From CAJQQY01 sp964352225 (GTDB taxonomy: Bacteria > Bacteroidota > Bacteroidia > Chitinophagales > Saprospiraceae): DNA of 9,546 nt. Made by a program: the position numbers and the translations under genes. Shown here piece by piece: positions 1-6,667 of this stretch (positions within the stretch are counted from its first letter, which is position 1; each line of letters starts with the position of its first letter). Location of the stretch: contig CAYGRM010000260.1 in the NCBI GenBank assembly GCA_964352225.1, forward strand, positions 1 to 9,546, read 5' to 3'. The notes below the pieces were generated by a model. The model did no database searches. It worked only from the letters and a program-made list of their open reading frames with translations, and had not been told where the DNA came from.

Positions 1-212
1 GTTTCAACAGATACACTTTCTTTATCTCCTTGTTCAATAAATACATTTAGAATTCCAGCTAATTCAAGTGATGAAAATGCTTTGACATCATGAACTTCAG
101 TCGTTACTTCTCCGTTTCCACGAACTCGTTTTTGCGCAGAAACATCAATTTGGTTAAATAGAATAAATACTCCTAATAAGGCCAATGAGATTGGCGAAAA
201 AATCTTTTTCAT
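1..212 (-). CDS. Exported DUF2807 (GIN-domain) protein, 3'-truncated by window edge
   Basis: Only the first 70 codons lie in the window; the C-terminus runs off base 1. The translation begins MKKIFSPISLALLGVF and has a classical signal peptide: two lysines, then a hydrophobic core, with a probable signal peptidase I site after VSA at residue 26. The mature start (QKRVRGNGEVTTEV, then a stretch resembling FSSLELAGILNVFIEQGD) matches the opening of DUF2807, the putative auto-transporter adhesin head or GIN domain. In that family a GNG motif leads into a beta-helix-like repeat region, and such proteins are common exported or surface proteins of Bacteroidetes. The exact role is unknown. The ATG at 212-210 was chosen because it gives the signal peptide directly. 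The gene diverges from the membrane protein at 401 across a 188-base spacer in which I see no clear promoter. The family assignment rests on a short N-terminal piece. Confidence 0.7.
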   Translation of the reverse strand, partial: MKKIFSPISLALLGVFILFNQIDVSAQKRVRGNGEVTTEVHDVKAFSSLELAGILNVFIEQGDKESVSVE

Positions 213-400
213 CTTGAAAGGTTTTATTTTTTTTAGAAATAGTTGCTTAGAAGTGTTATGATTTAAAGACAATCATTATTTAACGAAGGTTGTAAGTTTT
301 TTAATCTTATTTAGGATTGTTTTTATCGAAAAAAATAAATTAGGGAGTAACTATTGCAGATTTTTAAAGTATTCTTTTCAACTATCAAAATATAAAGCAG

Positions 401-1027
401 ATGAGTTTATATAATTCACCAAAAGAACATAAACTTAGAAAACCTAGAACTGGTTTTGAAAAAATCAAAAAACAACATTGGAATGATTTGAATACTCCAA
501 AAGAGAAGGTTGAAATGAAGCCAATAATTGAGTTAAGTGAGGAAGCGAAATTTAGGATAAAGAAAAAAAGACAACGGTCACTTTTGATACAAATTCTGAT
601 ATTCGGTTTGGTTCTTATTCCATTTACTTTTGTTTCGGTTAATTTTTTTTATAAAAAAGTGGAAACGACTCATAAAAAATTAGCCCCTCATCATTATGAA
701 CAGATACCTCCTCCTCATTATAAAGGTTTGCATTTATATTGGAAAAGAGGGTATACTGCATTTGCTAATAAGGAATACCAAAAAGCGATTTTAGCTTTTA
801 ATACTTTAAATAAAAATTATTCTAATACTACTTTCGGGTTAACAGGTTTGATTTTATCATATGAAGAATTATGTAAGAACGGAAATGATCGTTCTTGTGA
901 TTATTTCGAAAAATATTTTGCTCGTTATAAACACTATTATACTTTAAGAAATCAAGATGATGAAACCATTTTAAAAGAAATAAGAGTATTTACTGAAGAA
1001 CAAATAGAAAAAGTTCTATCTGAATAA
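401..1027 (+). CDS. Single-pass membrane protein with TPR-like C-terminal region
   Basis: A 208-residue protein of unrecognised family. Residues 1-60 are hydrophilic and very basic, ending in KKKRQR. One transmembrane helix spans about 61-83. The positive charge before it predicts a cytoplasmic N-terminus and a periplasmic C-terminus. Residues 111-141 (YWKRGYTAFANKEYQKAILAF and following) have the spacing of a tetratricopeptide repeat: an aromatic at the start, G/A at position 8 and an A-x-x-F helix B. About 142-175 could be a degenerate second repeat and carries two cysteines (158, 166). This layout (basic cytoplasmic tail, one TM, short TPR outside) occurs in small Bacteroidetes envelope proteins thought to act as assembly or anti-sigma partners, but no specific function can be assigned. 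The ATG at 401 is the first good start; no strong ribosome-binding site is visible, which is normal in this phylum. It appears to be monocistronic. Confidence 0.75.
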   Translation: MSLYNSPKEHKLRKPRTGFEKIKKQHWNDLNTPKEKVEMKPIIELSEEAKFRIKKKRQRSLLIQILIFGLVLIPFTFVSVNFFYKKVETTHKKLAPHHYEQIPPPHYKGLHLYWKRGYTAFANKEYQKAILAFNTLNKNYSNTTFGLTGLILSYEELCKNGNDRSCDYFEKYFARYKHYYTLRNQDDETILKEIRVFTEEQIEKVLSE

Positions 1028-1085
1028 TTTTTGTAACAAAACATTTCCTAAATCCGTCATCTACTTGAAAAAACGTTAACATCCC

Positions 1086-1112
1086 TTTAACATCTGAAAA
1101 GTGTTAAATTTT
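1086..1112 (+). terminator. Weak AT-rich hairpin, possible terminator
   Basis: TTTAACA (1086-1092) and TGTTAAA (1102-1108) form a perfect 7-bp stem, extendable by one T-G pair. The loop is 7-9 bases and the stem runs into TTTT. It lies 59 bases after the stop of the gene ending at 1027. The stem has little GC, so termination would be inefficient at best. Confidence 0.3.
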
Positions 1113-1283
1113 AAAATAAATTGCAACTTCGAAAATTGGAATTTGTCATTAATACAGAAGAACAGAAAGTGAAGATTATTGTTTGAAAAACGCTGATGAC
1201 AAATAATAGTTTAAGTATAGCATAACAAAACAATTACATTTTTACCAACCGAGCAAAACAGACTTTATTTAAACTGATGTTGT

Positions 1284-1317
1284 ACGAAAACGTAAAACGT
1301 TCAACGTCAAACGAATA
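1284..1317. repeat. Degenerate period-7 tandem tract (ACG at each unit start)
   Basis: ACG recurs at 1284, 1290, 1297, 1304 and 1311, at spacings of 6, 7, 7 and 7. The units vary after the ACG (for example ACGTAAA, ACGTTCA, ACGTCAA). The tract lies about 95 bases upstream of the start at 1412. It could be an intergenic heptamer repeat or clustered regulator sites; the sequence alone does not decide. Confidence 0.55.
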
Positions 1318-1411
1318 AAGAAAGAATCATCTCTAGTACATTTTGATGATAAAAAAATTCTTTTTTGAAAGGTCAAAGCTAGGCCAATCAAAATCAAAAA
1401 AAAATCGAAAT

Positions 1412-2659
1412 ATGAAAAAACCACTAATCTTCCATCTTCTCGTCTCTTTTACATTCGGATTTATTATTACTGCCCAAGCAGAAACAGAATTCATTTATGG
1501 AAAAGTGTCTACTTTTTTAGGAGAAACTTATGTTGGACAAATGCGATGGGGCAATGAGGAAGCTTTTTGGACTGATCGATTTAATGCTAACAAGGTGTAC
1601 AATAATAATATTGATTTTCTAAGCGATAGAGAAATCCTTCAATTGAAGAAAGAAAAACAATATTTCAAAGGGGATACCTATAATTCCTTAGATGATTCAC
1701 AAATGCAAAATGATAAAAGTGAATACACTTTTTTACATCAGTTCTCCTGCCAATTTGGTGAAATTAAAAGCATCAAAATGAGTCGTTGGCAAAAAGCAGA
1801 ATTGCAATTACGAGATGGATCAAAAGTGATTGTCTCAGGAAAAGGAACCAATGATATGGATACGCCCATCACTATCTATGATGAGAAAAAAGGAAAAATT
1901 GAAATTGATTGGATGGAAATTTCCCAAGTGGAATTTTTAAAAGAACCTATCGAATTTAAATCTGCCATTGGTGAACCATTGTATGGAACAGTTTTTACTT
2001 CTGAAGGAAATTACAGCGGAGTAATTGAGTGGGACAAAGATGAAAGAGTTACTTCTGATGAATTAGATGGTGAAGTAAAAACTGGAAGATGGAAATCAAC
2101 TTTTGCTAAAATCAGAATCATCAAACCACATCAATCAGGTAGCATAATTACCATGCAGGATGGAAAAGAGGTTTATGTTTTTGGAACGAATGATGTGAAT
2201 TTTAAAAACCGAGGTATTACCGTTACAAATGATGAAATCGGTCATATCAATGTTGATTGGTCTACTTTAGATAGAGTTGAATTTATTCCAAAAAAGAAAG
2301 CTGGAAAAGGGTACAGCCAATTACAAAACCCACGGGAGATTTCAGGAACAGTTAAAACCAAAAAAGGCAAATCCTTAAAAGGAAAAATCGTTTTTGATCT
2401 CGATGAGCAATATGATTTTGAAGTTTTAAATGGAGGTTCAGGCAAAATGTTTTTCGAAATTCCTTTCCGTAACATCAAAAGAATTTCACCTAAAAGTGAT
2501 AGTAATTGCACCGTAGAATTAAAAAGTAAAAAACAAATTCAATTAAGAGATTCTCAAGATGTCTCCTTTAAAAATGAAGGCCTCTTGGTTTTTCATCAAG
2601 ATAGTATTAATCCGATTTATGTTAGTTGGCGAGAAGTGGAAGAAGTAGTGTTTAATTAA
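1412..2659 (+). CDS. Exported protein of three homologous ~105-150-residue repeats
   Basis: A 415-residue exported protein of unrecognised family. I chose the ATG at 1412 because MKKPLIFHLLVSF begins a textbook signal peptide with a probable cleavage after AQA at residue 23. In-frame TTG/ATG starts at 1343/1346 would add 22-23 basic residues. The mature protein is a tandem triplication: repeat 1 about residues 27-176, repeat 2 about 190-291, repeat 3 about 310-415. Each copy opens with a GxVxTxxG(x)nGxIxWD-like element and continues to an IKxI strand. An LxDGKxVxVxGTNDVNxxNRGI-like block follows, and each copy closes on IxVxWxxxxxVEF. Repeat 1 is longer because of an insertion near 80-110, and repeat 3 has lost the GTND signature (RDSQDVSFKNEG). 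The regular beta-rich pattern suggests three small beta domains in a row, perhaps for carbohydrate or surface binding, but that is inference. It ends in a double terminator shared with the convergent peptidase gene. Confidence 0.8.
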   Translation: MKKPLIFHLLVSFTFGFIITAQAETEFIYGKVSTFLGETYVGQMRWGNEEAFWTDRFNANKVYNNNIDFLSDREILQLKKEKQYFKGDTYNSLDDSQMQNDKSEYTFLHQFSCQFGEIKSIKMSRWQKAELQLRDGSKVIVSGKGTNDMDTPITIYDEKKGKIEIDWMEISQVEFLKEPIEFKSAIGEPLYGTVFTSEGNYSGVIEWDKDERVTSDELDGEVKTGRWKSTFAKIRIIKPHQSGSIITMQDGKEVYVFGTNDVNFKNRGITVTNDEIGHINVDWSTLDRVEFIPKKKAGKGYSQLQNPREISGTVKTKKGKSLKGKIVFDLDEQYDFEVLNGGSGKMFFEIPFRNIKRISPKSDSNCTVELKSKKQIQLRDSQDVSFKNEGLLVFHQDSINPIYVSWREVEEVVFN

Positions 2660-2741
2660 AATAGTGATAAACTATGAGTCATAAGTGATGAGTCCCAATC
2701 GTAAAAAACTTATCACTCATCACTTATAGCTCATCGCTATT
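2660..2741. repeat. Imperfect palindrome built of heptamer units
   Basis: The left arm (2660-2693) and right arm (2715-2741) are complementary at 24 of 27 aligned positions. The left arm carries one extra 7-base block, GAGTCAT. Both arms read as period-7 tracts: left units start at 2664, 2671, 2678 and 2685 (GTGATAA/GTGATGA type), right units at 2708, 2715, 2722, 2729 and 2736 (ACTTATC/ACTCATC type). The element begins right after the stop at 2659. No T-run follows it, so it is not a classic terminator. Confidence 0.65.
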
Positions 2742-2799
2742 CAAAAAAGGTTTTGTTCGGTTTTGTTATACTAAACTCTTAATCATTAGGGTTTAAGAA

Positions 2800-2838
2800 T
2801 GCCGTTTAATCACTTGTGGTTAGACGGTAGTTTTTTTT
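2800..2838 (+). terminator. Rho-independent terminator of the three-repeat exported protein gene
   Basis: A stem of up to 14 pairs is formed by 2800-2813 (starting TGCCGTTTAA) and 2816-2829, with three G-T pairs and a tight turn at ACTTGT. It is followed by eight T at 2831-2838. Orientation and position, 140 bases after the stop at 2659, fit the plus-strand gene. Confidence 0.8.
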
Positions 2839-2842
2839 ATCC

Positions 2843-2896
2843 TAAAATGTAAAAGCGTTGTTACAAATAATACTGTAACAACGCTTTTACATTTTA
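2843..2896. terminator. Bidirectional terminator hairpin between convergent genes
   Basis: A perfect 23-bp inverted repeat (2843-2865 against 2874-2896) with an 8-base loop, AATAATAC. The inner part is GC-containing (AAAGCGTTGTTACA) and the outer part AT-rich, so each strand supplies its own U-rich 3' side. It ends 28 bases from the stop of the minus-strand peptidase gene at 2924 and serves it best. For the plus strand it is a second barrier behind the hairpin at 2800. Confidence 0.85.
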
Positions 2897-2923
2897 ATTT
2901 CAGGTATTTGATAACAAAAAATA

Positions 2924-4048
2924 TTATTTCATCTTATTTTTTATCACAGTAGGAATTGCATCTTTATGAACCAAAATAGCAACTGTTTTTAATTGTAAAT
3001 AAGCTTCTGACATATACAAAAATCCCTCGTACTCGCTGATTTCTCCCCAAGAGTTTTTTATCAAAAAGTATTTTGTTCCATTTTTATCTTTTGAAATACC
3101 TGTCAAATGCATTAAGTGGTCATCAGTTGTAGCATAACTTTCAAATTGTTCTTGACGTAATTCTTGCGTAATTATTTTTTCCTTTCCTGGATTAATAAAT
3201 AAATCCTCTCGGTTAGAATCTTCGGGAACGATCGCCATTCCATTTTTAGATGAAAATCCATTTTCACTCACATCACCATCCCATGCCACAGAGTAACCTT
3301 TGTTAATTGCATTCTCCACAATTGCTTGTACATCTTCAATCGGTAAATTATAAAATGAACCATTGGAATAATTATCAGGAATTTCTAATACAAATTTTTT
3401 ATAAAAGGGGTGATGGGTGAAAGAGGTAATATTCACATAATTATCTGCGTCTAATCCCATTTCTTTGGCATAACTACTTGCAGAATATTTTTTTCCTTCA
3501 TAAGTAAATTGCTGAGGTGATTCTCCTAGGTAGGTATCGACCACCGCATCGAAAGCCTTCATCCACTTCCTACTTAATCTTTTTTGTTGTAAAACACCAT
3601 CCAACATTCCTTTGAGGACAGCTTCCATCTCGCTGTGATCATGTTTTTTATCTCCATTTAATTTTCCAGAATAAATAGCTTCGGGAACCATACCATAGTC
3701 ACTAATAACTCGAATCAAGTCATGTGATAAACTTCCTTGGCTGAAATTTGCTTTGCCTTGACGCAGAACATAATTACGTGCTTTGTCTTTATAAACATTT
3801 CTCACCACATACATTTCTGAAAAATCTTGGGGACCATGTCCCATTCGAATTGCTTCACTTTCTAAAAAAGATGACGTTGCAAAACTCCAACAAGTTCCAG
3901 TTCGATCTTGACTTTTGACGGGGGTGCTACTAATTGTTTTTACAGATTTAAAGCCATAAGAATTTGAGCTTTGAATCTCTACTTGAGCTTGGCTTACCGA
4001 ACCTGAAAAAGCTACAAGTGCAATTAATTTAATTAACTTAAATCGCAT
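2924..4048 (-). CDS. Secreted bleomycin-hydrolase-type (C1B) cysteine peptidase
   Basis: A 374-residue papain-fold peptidase of the aminopeptidase C/bleomycin hydrolase type. The signal peptide (residues 1-21) ends SQA before Q22, so the enzyme acts in the periplasm or outside, unlike the cytosolic PepC of lactic bacteria. The active-site set is complete: Gln47 for the oxyanion hole, Cys53 in GTCWSFA, His311 in TTDDHLMHLTG (aligned to the THAM/DDHGM His of the family) and Asn332 in IKNSWGE. Other family hallmarks are LSEMYVVR-like FSEMYVVRNVY (76-86), ITSFTHHPFYKKFVLEIPDN (207-226), SVAWDGDVSENGF (253-265) and a C-terminal ILVHKDAIP. Length is slightly below the roughly 390-400 of relatives. 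The role is probably peptide scavenging or trimming; the substrate is unknown. It has its own promoter at 4089-4117. No terminator separates it from the upstream McrC gene, so some co-transcription is possible. Both ends agree with the family. Confidence 0.92.
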   Translation of the reverse strand: MRFKLIKLIALVAFSGSVSQAQVEIQSSNSYGFKSVKTISSTPVKSQDRTGTCWSFATSSFLESEAIRMGHGPQDFSEMYVVRNVYKDKARNYVLRQGKANFSQGSLSHDLIRVISDYGMVPEAIYSGKLNGDKKHDHSEMEAVLKGMLDGVLQQKRLSRKWMKAFDAVVDTYLGESPQQFTYEGKKYSASSYAKEMGLDADNYVNITSFTHHPFYKKFVLEIPDNYSNGSFYNLPIEDVQAIVENAINKGYSVAWDGDVSENGFSSKNGMAIVPEDSNREDLFINPGKEKIITQELRQEQFESYATTDDHLMHLTGISKDKNGTKYFLIKNSWGEISEYEGFLYMSEAYLQLKTVAILVHKDAIPTVIKNKMK

Positions 4049-4088
4049 AAATTTTATTTTTTTAGTGTTTGTAATATGATGCCTACTT

Positions 4089-4117
4089 CAAATATATTAA
4101 AAAATACAAACAAACAA
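4089..4117 (-). promoter_or_regulatory. Bacteroidetes-type promoter of the secreted peptidase gene
   Basis: On the minus strand a perfect -7 element TATATTTG (TAnnTTTG) occupies 4096-4089. A TTG (4117-4115) lies 18 bases upstream, within TTG-TTTG-TTTG repeats that offer alternative -33 elements. Predicted transcription would start near 4085, leaving a leader of about 37 bases before the ATG at 4048. It sits in the 79-base gap after mcrC. Confidence 0.65.
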
Positions 4118-4127
4118 TCTATCAAAA

Positions 4128-5396
4128 CTATTGAAGGGTGGATAAAATGTCTTTTCCTAAACTCCGATTTAATTTATTTATCGATTTTATTTTTATAAAG
4201 CATATTTGGCAAAACATTATTTCGTCAATCACTTCTGATTTTGAGGGAAATTTTTCGGAAGGATGATAAGGGGTAGGTGGGAGATCTTCGAGATCATAAA
4301 CATTGGGGTACAATAATACACTTCGCTCGGCACCAAAATATTTATTATAAACATATACTTGCTTCAAATCTGTCATGGATGGTTTTGCTTCGCGCATCAC
4401 TTTCCACTTGGTATCCAACACATATTTTTTTCCAAAATAAGTCAAAACAATATCTGGCTGAATCTTTCTTCTTTGAAAAAATGGTTTTCGTTGTTGTCTT
4501 TTCACTTCCAAGTCAGCACTTTCTATTCGCTTCAATTGCCTAAAAACATATTCCTCAAACAGTACATTCATATCGAACATAATTGCCAAAAGGTGATGTT
4601 TCCCTCCTCGTAAATCTGGACTAAAATTTAGCACTAACAGTCTAGCAATTTCTAATGCAGTCTGATAGGATTCGGTCTTTCGATCATTAGTGAATTTTTG
4701 AAAATCCCGCTCGGTAAAATTTTGTTTCCCTACTTTTGGAAAATAGGTTTTCATTTCTTTTACTCGGGAAAGTAGTGAAGGCGAAAGCACTAAGGTTTCC
4801 AAAATATCCAATGCTCTCCGCAAAATTCGATTCAACAAATGATCATAATCATACTGTTGATACTCAGCATAAAATCGCTCTTGGTGTGCAAAATTCTTTT
4901 GGACATTTTTATGAAAAATTAATTTCCCTTTTAGAAACTTAACATTGGATTGTACTTTTCGGTAGCTTCGAAAAAGTCCCTTACGTAATAACTTTTCTAT
5001 TTCCTTTAAAAATATTTCAAAGTATAATTCTAAAATAGAATTAGTTCGCAATTGTAATCGAGCGGAGGCAAGCGTTTCCACTTTGATCAATCTGCATTCT
5101 TTCAACATATCCATCAAAACGTCATGCCATTGAAAAGGGTCGGGATGTTCTTTTTTATCTGCCTTCGGCAAAATCTCGATAGTTAAATGACCAATTTGAA
5201 TCGCACCGACATAATGAGAAAATTTTACTCCATTAAAAAGTAGGGAATAATATTTACCGCCATGTTTTTCGGAATAGCGAGCGAGTGCATAGAAATGTTT
5301 TTTAGTGAAAATAACCCCATGGATTTCATCACCAATGCGCAGCGTTTGATGTTCGAAGACTTGAAGAAGATGAGTTGGCGTGCTAGTTGAGTTCAT
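4128..5396 (-). CDS. mcrC: McrC-family PD-(D/E)XK restriction subunit without McrB
   Basis: A 422-residue protein with the full McrC signature. McrC is the nuclease subunit of McrBC-type modification-dependent restriction, where the AAA+ GTPase McrB reads the modified DNA and translocates. Visible marks are NVKFLKGKLIF (151-161), the YDYDHLLNRILRRAL helix (182-196) and RGGKHHLLAIMFDMNVLFEEYV (263-284). The nuclease core is Asp315 (QPDIVL), then D328-T329-K330 (VLDTKWK), with Glu281 or Glu282 as a further acidic residue and a DLKQVYVYN helix (343-351) matching the family's DxxQ-Y element. All catalytic positions are intact. The start ATG lies 13 bases after the stop of the TIR-FISUMP gene, so the two are almost certainly co-transcribed. 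No McrB is present on either side, which is unusual: either the TIR protein is the partner, McrB is encoded elsewhere, or this is an orphan. The C-terminal 30 residues (lysine-rich) are not conserved McrC as far as I recognise. Confidence 0.9.
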   Translation of the reverse strand: MNSTSTPTHLLQVFEHQTLRIGDEIHGVIFTKKHFYALARYSEKHGGKYYSLLFNGVKFSHYVGAIQIGHLTIEILPKADKKEHPDPFQWHDVLMDMLKECRLIKVETLASARLQLRTNSILELYFEIFLKEIEKLLRKGLFRSYRKVQSNVKFLKGKLIFHKNVQKNFAHQERFYAEYQQYDYDHLLNRILRRALDILETLVLSPSLLSRVKEMKTYFPKVGKQNFTERDFQKFTNDRKTESYQTALEIARLLVLNFSPDLRGGKHHLLAIMFDMNVLFEEYVFRQLKRIESADLEVKRQQRKPFFQRRKIQPDIVLTYFGKKYVLDTKWKVMREAKPSMTDLKQVYVYNKYFGAERSVLLYPNVYDLEDLPPTPYHPSEKFPSKSEVIDEIMFCQICFIKIKSINKLNRSLGKDILSTLQ

Positions 5397-5409
5397 TATT
5401 TAATTAAAA

Positions 5410-6606
5410 TTATTCATCTTTAATGCATCGAACGGAAAGAGCGTAATTTATATTTTTAGCAATTTCATTAATCTTATTAAGTCCTTTTTCAAATTGAATC
5501 GCGTGATATTCCTCCACTAATTTTTTATCACTTCCCCAGAAGTTTCCAAATTTTCCGAGGTAATTAAAATTCCCTAGGTCTGTTCGAAGTCCACCATAGC
5601 CCGCATTAAATTGAGCAGCACCACCTTCCTTCAAAAATAGAAAAGCAACTCTATTATATGAGCTAAAAAAGTTTCCTTCCCATTTTCCATATCTCTCAAT
5701 CATAGTTCGCCAATCTTTTCTAGTAGGAATCTTCCACCCTGGAGGTACTGCTTTATGAGCTGCTTCCCAGGTATATAAGCGACCATAATTTTTTCCATTA
5801 ATCGTATTATTCTCGTATAAATAGTCCCCATCTCCTAAATCATAATTAAGGTTTTCAGCCATCCAAGTTCTCCCATCTAAAAGTTTTACGGTTTTATAAG
5901 TTTGTCCGTCACGAGGGTCAGTAAATGAATTTTCGTTATTCGAATCAGCCCTCTTTTGGAAGAATTCACCCGACAAAATGGAATCAACTATTGCTTGAGT
6001 TTCCTTCGCATCTTTGGTTTCAAAAAAAGGAATGCCATCATCAACGTTATCTTTAGTGGTAGCTGAAGACGGATTATCGTTTTTAAAATAATGATCAATG
6101 GGCTTTAGTTTAGCAGGAATTTTCTCTGTAAACATTGACCCACTTTGGCTCGTTTTAGTTTCCGCTTTTTTGTTCTGACATATCATAGCTACCGCTTCTG
6201 CAATTTCTGTAAAAGCATAATCTTCATGTTCCATCACCGGCTTTCCATCCTTCGGCAAAACTTGTAATTTGGCAAAAGGTGAAAATTTCCAAGCGCATGG
6301 ACGCAAAATAATTGGGATGACTCGTGCTTCATTTTGCTCATGTTTTTTTAGTGCATCCATCATTTCTTCATCATAACAATAATCTGAATCTATAAAATCA
6401 GCGCTGATCAAAAGCAAAATAATATCGGCGGTATGCAAATGGGTCTTTATTTCTTTTTCCCAATCCTTGCCTGCTTCGATGATTCCATCATACCATATTT
6501 TTGCCATCTTCACTCGCTCCAAAGGACGCAAGTGAGTTCGAAGTTTTTCCATGAGTTCGGAATCTTTTCGAGAGTAGGCGATGAATATTTTAGTTGGTGA
6601 AGACAT
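5410..6606 (-). CDS. TIR domain-FISUMP domain fusion protein
   Basis: A 398-residue soluble protein with no signal peptide or TM helix. Residues 5-142 form a bacterial TIR domain: strand A KIFIAYSRKDSELMEKL, BB-loop region WYDGIIEAGKDW (38-49), strand DIILLLISADF (61-71) and the active-site helix DSDYCYDEE. Glu80 there occupies the WCxxE catalytic-glutamate position of TIR NADases. A low-complexity hydrophilic linker covers about 145-225. Residues 228-398 are a FISUMP domain (Fibrobacter succinogenes major paralogous domain): FTDPRDGQTYKTVKLLDGRTWMAENLNY, then GRLYTWEAA, PPGWKIPTRKDW, FWGSD and the terminal SVRCIKD. FISUMP domains are usually found in exported proteins, so a cytosolic one on a TIR enzyme is notable. 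The likely reading is a TIR effector or signal producer with a C-terminal sensing or recognition domain. It is the first gene of a unit with mcrC, and a promoter lies directly against its ATG. The ATG at 6606 is fixed by the TIR start at residue 6. Confidence 0.9.
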   Translation of the reverse strand: MSSPTKIFIAYSRKDSELMEKLRTHLRPLERVKMAKIWYDGIIEAGKDWEKEIKTHLHTADIILLLISADFIDSDYCYDEEMMDALKKHEQNEARVIPIILRPCAWKFSPFAKLQVLPKDGKPVMEHEDYAFTEIAEAVAMICQNKKAETKTSQSGSMFTEKIPAKLKPIDHYFKNDNPSSATTKDNVDDGIPFFETKDAKETQAIVDSILSGEFFQKRADSNNENSFTDPRDGQTYKTVKLLDGRTWMAENLNYDLGDGDYLYENNTINGKNYGRLYTWEAAHKAVPPGWKIPTRKDWRTMIERYGKWEGNFFSSYNRVAFLFLKEGGAAQFNAGYGGLRTDLGNFNYLGKFGNFWGSDKKLVEEYHAIQFEKGLNKINEIAKNINYALSVRCIKDE

Positions 6607-6610
6607 TTTT

Positions 6611-6640
6611 CAAAGATAGGAAGTTAATTGAAAATGACAA
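6611..6640 (-). promoter_or_regulatory. Bacteroidetes-type promoter of the TIR-mcrC unit
   Basis: On the minus strand TTG at 6640-6638 is followed by exactly 19 bases and then TATCTTTG (6618-6611), a perfect TAnnTTTG. The -7 element ends 4 bases before the ATG at 6606, so the predicted transcription start falls on or a few bases from the start codon. Confidence 0.7.
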
Positions 6641-6667
6641 TTGGAAATTTTATTTTTTTGTAGAGCC

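Larger units (their letters stand above)
1028..1411. other. Gene-free spacer with small palindromes and a heptamer tract
   Basis: These 384 bases hold no convincing gene. They contain a weak AT-rich hairpin (1086-1108). A perfect 9-base inverted repeat is also present, ATTTGTCAT at 1141-1149 and ATGACAAAT at 1196-1204, with a 46-base loop. A period-7 ACG tract lies at 1284-1317. Sequences close to a -7 element but with three spacer bases instead of two (TATTGTTTG near 1177, TACATTTTG near 1337) occur, so the promoter of the next gene is probably here but cannot be fixed. An in-frame TTG/ATG at 1343/1346 could extend the next gene but would place 22-23 basic residues before its signal peptide. 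Confidence 0.6.

Noticed and set aside
1343..1411. Upstream TTG/ATG starts for the exported three-repeat protein
   Set aside because: They would put a lysine-rich stretch before a complete signal peptide that starts at 1412.
2242..2511. Minus-strand 89-codon frame
   Set aside because: It is antisense to the third repeat of the exported protein, which has clear coding signal.
2749..2767. Direct repeat GGTTTTGTT x2
   Set aside because: Two short T-rich copies with a one-base spacer; too simple to claim as an element.
4277..4942. Plus-strand frames antisense to mcrC
   Set aside because: They are shadows of a strongly supported McrC coding sequence, with no signal or family motif.
5410..6606. 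Diversity-generating retroelement target in the FISUMP domain
   Set aside because: No reverse transcriptase or template repeat is in the window; the idea rests only on fold resemblance.
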